NCBI GenBank assembly: GCA_037974665.1
Contig: CM075765.1
Location: 56,615,747-56,679,746 of the forward strand
Direction of reading: 5' to 3'
Length of the DNA stretch: 64,000 nt
Origin: Ehretia macrophylla
Taxonomy: Eukaryota > Streptophyta > Magnoliopsida > Boraginales > Ehretiaceae
Under the pieces are notes generated by a model. It was not told the DNA's origin. It worked only from the letters and a program-made list of their open reading frames with translations, and searched no databases. Below, in pieces: positions 61,241 to 64,000 of the stretch (positions within the stretch are counted from its first letter, which is position 1; the number at the start of each line of letters is the position of its first letter). The translations under genes and the position numbers were made by a program.

Positions 61241-62037
61241 AGGATGGCTGACTATTGCTAAAAGTCAGACTACGAGTACACATTATCTTATTGAAAACTG
61301 CCACTGTATACTACCCGGTGCTTGCAGGTTTGACTGGTGTCTTCTCTCCAACAACTGCTTCAATCAATTTTAAGTTTGACTATGAGGCTTCTTAGGCCGC
61401 AGCTGACTACTTATTGAAAGACCGAACAGGAAATGAAAAGTCATACTACAACAACTGTAAACATTCCCTCCCCGCTCTGACTTTGATCGACTTGCCTGCA
61501 CATAATCTTTTTTGGGAGAAGAGGTCAAGGGGCTAAGTGACTCTCGAAAGTCGTCTTTTGTATTGTTTCACGTCAAGAGAAATGACATAGATAAGATCAT
61601 TTCTTAAAGAGTTTCCTTGTTGAATTGATCTCAGAATTTGATCCAACATTAGCTACTGCCCAAAGGTGCTTTATGAAAGCCGGTCCACAACAGTGAAAGT
61701 ACGATGGATTTCATCGATGAACGAAAACCGCTTCTTGCTTTTTTTTGGCCTCTCCGGCTTGACTACTTTGCTTGCTTAACACAAGTCTTATTTCACCTTC
61801 ACGGACCACTTCACTACCCAGCAAGCTTCAGCTCGAAAGCAAGAAACAAGGGGCACGAAAGCCATTATGCTAACGCGCATCCGTTTTCTTGCTTGTTAGC
61901 GCTCATTTTTTATTGCTGGGCCTTTAGGCTTTACTAATACTAATAAGATAGAAAGGGCTTTTCTCGCTTGTTTGAGACCATATAAGGCTTTCTTCAATAG
62001 GCAAACATGGGATGGATCGGAAGTTTGATATGGCTTT
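61241..62037. other. Mitochondrial-like spacer
   Basis: About 0.8 kb between the LINE fragment and the family C LTR. No gene is recognised. Confidence 0.3.
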
Positions 62038-64000
62038 TGCGAGACCCCAGATTTTTTCTTTGTCTAGATTTGTGTAAATTGACATGTTTATGTGTTATAT
62101 GAGTTAGAATGTGCTAATTCTGTGATTTATATTCCTATTACATGCTAAGTGTGCATTCATGAAATTTTTACCAAAATCGGCATCAAAAATTTTATCGACG
62201 ATTTTATGAATAGTATTTTGAACACACGTTAGCGAAAATTTTTACAGGGGTATTTTAAACGTTATAAAAAGTAGTAATCGGATATTAATAGACCCGTGCC
62301 TGATTAAAATAGATTTTGAATCCACTTATGAATTTTAAAGGTTTTTATATTTTCTTTTGCAAAAATCGCGTTTTTAACAGAGTCGGGCGAGAGTCTTTGC
62401 ATGTGAAAATTTTTGTCACCTAAAATAAACTACTTAAAATAGTCTAAGTGTTAATTGCTTGTTTGTGAGGAAAATAGTCAAGAAACTAATTAAAAGAGTA
62501 AAAATACTAATTTAAAAGACTAAGAAATCAACTTTGACTATTATTAGTTTTGTTGACCTTGAGCATATAAGCATCAACACACATTAGAAAGCACACAAAA
62601 CACCTTATTTTTCACACACATGGCCAAAAGCCATTAGGAGAAAAGGAGAGAAAATTTTAAAGGTTTTCAAAGAAAAATTCTCTTGAAAAACCTAGTTTTT
62701 GTCCGTAGTTTTGTAACCCGAGCTAGATTCCGCTTATTGGGCACGTATTGCACGTATTCCTATGCTTATTTCGGATCAAAGGTGAGAGAAAATTTTGAAA
62801 TCTTAAAATGTTATTTTTATGTTAATTCATATAATTGAATTTTTAGCTGTCGAAATGTTGAATTGGTGTTAGAATATTGCTCAGTAGATACTAAGGATCG
62901 TTTATATGTGTTTATATAAGTTTTGAATAGTTGTAGCATGTTTTTCTATTTTTCGGGTATTAAAATTGAGTTATTGGCTTGTTGTTGATTTAATGGAGTT
63001 GTGGTGGTTGGAATTGATTGTTGTTAGCTTCTAAAAGTTAGTTAAATACATGGTAGTAATGTTGTAATGCCGAAATTTTGATTGTAATGTCGTGGTGAAA
63101 GTCCGGAAATTTCAGCCATGGTGCATTGAGGTTTTGGGGTTGTTGGGCTTGTTTTGGATGGATTGTGGTAGGTTTCCAAGGGGGCTAATGTAGTTGCTTG
63201 AGTGGGTGAGTGATAGAAACTAGTTTGGAGGCTATTAGATTAGTAGATTGTAAGTTATGACTTTTAGAAGTTTGAGTAGTCTTTCTTTAAATGTTGAAAA
63301 AATGTCTTTAGTTGTTTGGGTGGTGTTTGAGTGGTTGAATCATGGATTGTTGCTGATTAGACTCAGGTTTGGTTGAGTGGTTTAATGTATGTTAAGTTGG
63401 ACGGCCTACTTTGTCATCTAACTTAGTTGTTGAGTTGTTAATTGTTTAATTGATGTTATGTTGTTGAAATGATGTTAACTGATTGATTATTGATGAAGTC
63501 GGGAGATAGGAAACCTACTTTTGTTGTCCTCCTGTGATATGAATGATTATTATTTTTGTCATGAGTCTTGGTATATGCGTGTCACCTCCTGGGAAGTGTT
63601 GGGCTATCGGGTTGATAACGGTATGACTATCATAGACTACCTGTAGCTCACATGGGCGGAGCTGCCATTGGGGGAGGGGTTAGTGAGGTACCTCGGGTGC
63701 GTGAGTAATGGGGAGTTATAAGAAGATGGTTGAGATCATGATGGCATTTAGAGCTACACCAACTAGAGTATCCTTTATTGATTGGTTATTATCATTGTTG
63801 TGCTTATATTGTTACTGATGTTTATTATGTGTCTACTTCTCAAAGGATGATTTCCAAGGAGTATAGTAAATACTTTTATAAGATCTATCGAATCCTCACT
63901 GGGCTTGTTTTATATAAGCTCACTCTCAATCGTTGCATGCATAGAGGTGAACTGAACAGGATTACGGGTACGTGCCTCATGAAGCTGAGAATGTGCCTTA
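62038..64000 (+). mobile_element. Family C LTR, cut by the window end
   Basis: It begins TGCGAGACCCC and follows the family C LTR at 13267-15480 step by step, including the hexamer-rich middle around 63590-63720 and the end stretch GAATGTGCCTTA that appears at 15240-15254 in the other copy. The window stops inside it. Whether it is solo or part of a full element cannot be seen here. Confidence 0.8.

Noticed and set aside
1-64000. The window as part of a functional mitochondrial genome
   Set aside because: All recognised mitochondrial genes are broken, and five LTR insertions with perfect target duplications are far more typical of the nucleus. I cannot fully exclude it without coverage data.
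1-64000. CRISPR arrays, bacterial operons, rRNA genes
   Set aside because: No regular spacer-repeat array, no bacterial gene context and no rRNA sequence were seen on either strand.

Overview
This window looks like plant nuclear DNA that carries a large, decaying insertion of mitochondrial DNA (a NUMT), later split apart by LTR retrotransposons. The mitochondrial part is recognised from five angiosperm mitochondrial genes: nad4L and atp4 side by side (29464-30549, +), ccmC (35848-36600, +) with a tRNA-like element over its stop codon, cox2 with three exons and two group II introns (50605-54251, -), and mttB/tatC (57195-57978, +). All five are broken. Six of the seven premature stops I can place are explained by C-to-T or G-to-A changes, as expected for methylated, unselected plant nuclear DNA. 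An intron-bearing cox2 and a mitochondrial gene set point to a flowering plant, probably a eudicot; I cannot name the species.

Layout: 1-3880 is mitochondrial-like spacer without a recognisable gene. 3881-5130 is an AT-rich nuclear-type repeat of unknown class that ends in degenerate ~20-bp repeats. 5488-12802 is an LTR element (family A) with a non-coding interior. 13267-18182 is a solo LTR (family C) with a second solo LTR (family D, reverse strand, 15481-17954) nested in it. 18188-25245 is spacer with a gypsy gag fossil. 25246-27462 is a solo LTR of family B. 27468-37520 is the first gene-bearing mitochondrial block (nad4L, atp4, a gypsy pol fossil, ccmC). 37521-47020 is a nearly complete Ty3/gypsy element of family B. 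47026-62037 is the second gene-bearing mitochondrial block (cox2, a gypsy fossil, mttB, LINE fragments). 62038-64000 is another family C LTR running off the end. Perfect 5-bp target duplications flank the A, B, C and D insertions: AATCC, CCTGC, TATTA, CGGAA and CAATC.

Taking the insertions out leaves roughly 38 kb that could be one continuous mitochondrial-derived block, but only the five gene loci prove that origin; the spacers between them are assigned by context and by their look. No gene in the window appears functional. The least damaged structure is cox2, whose exons still sum to 783 nt (260 codons plus stop), exactly the usual angiosperm length.
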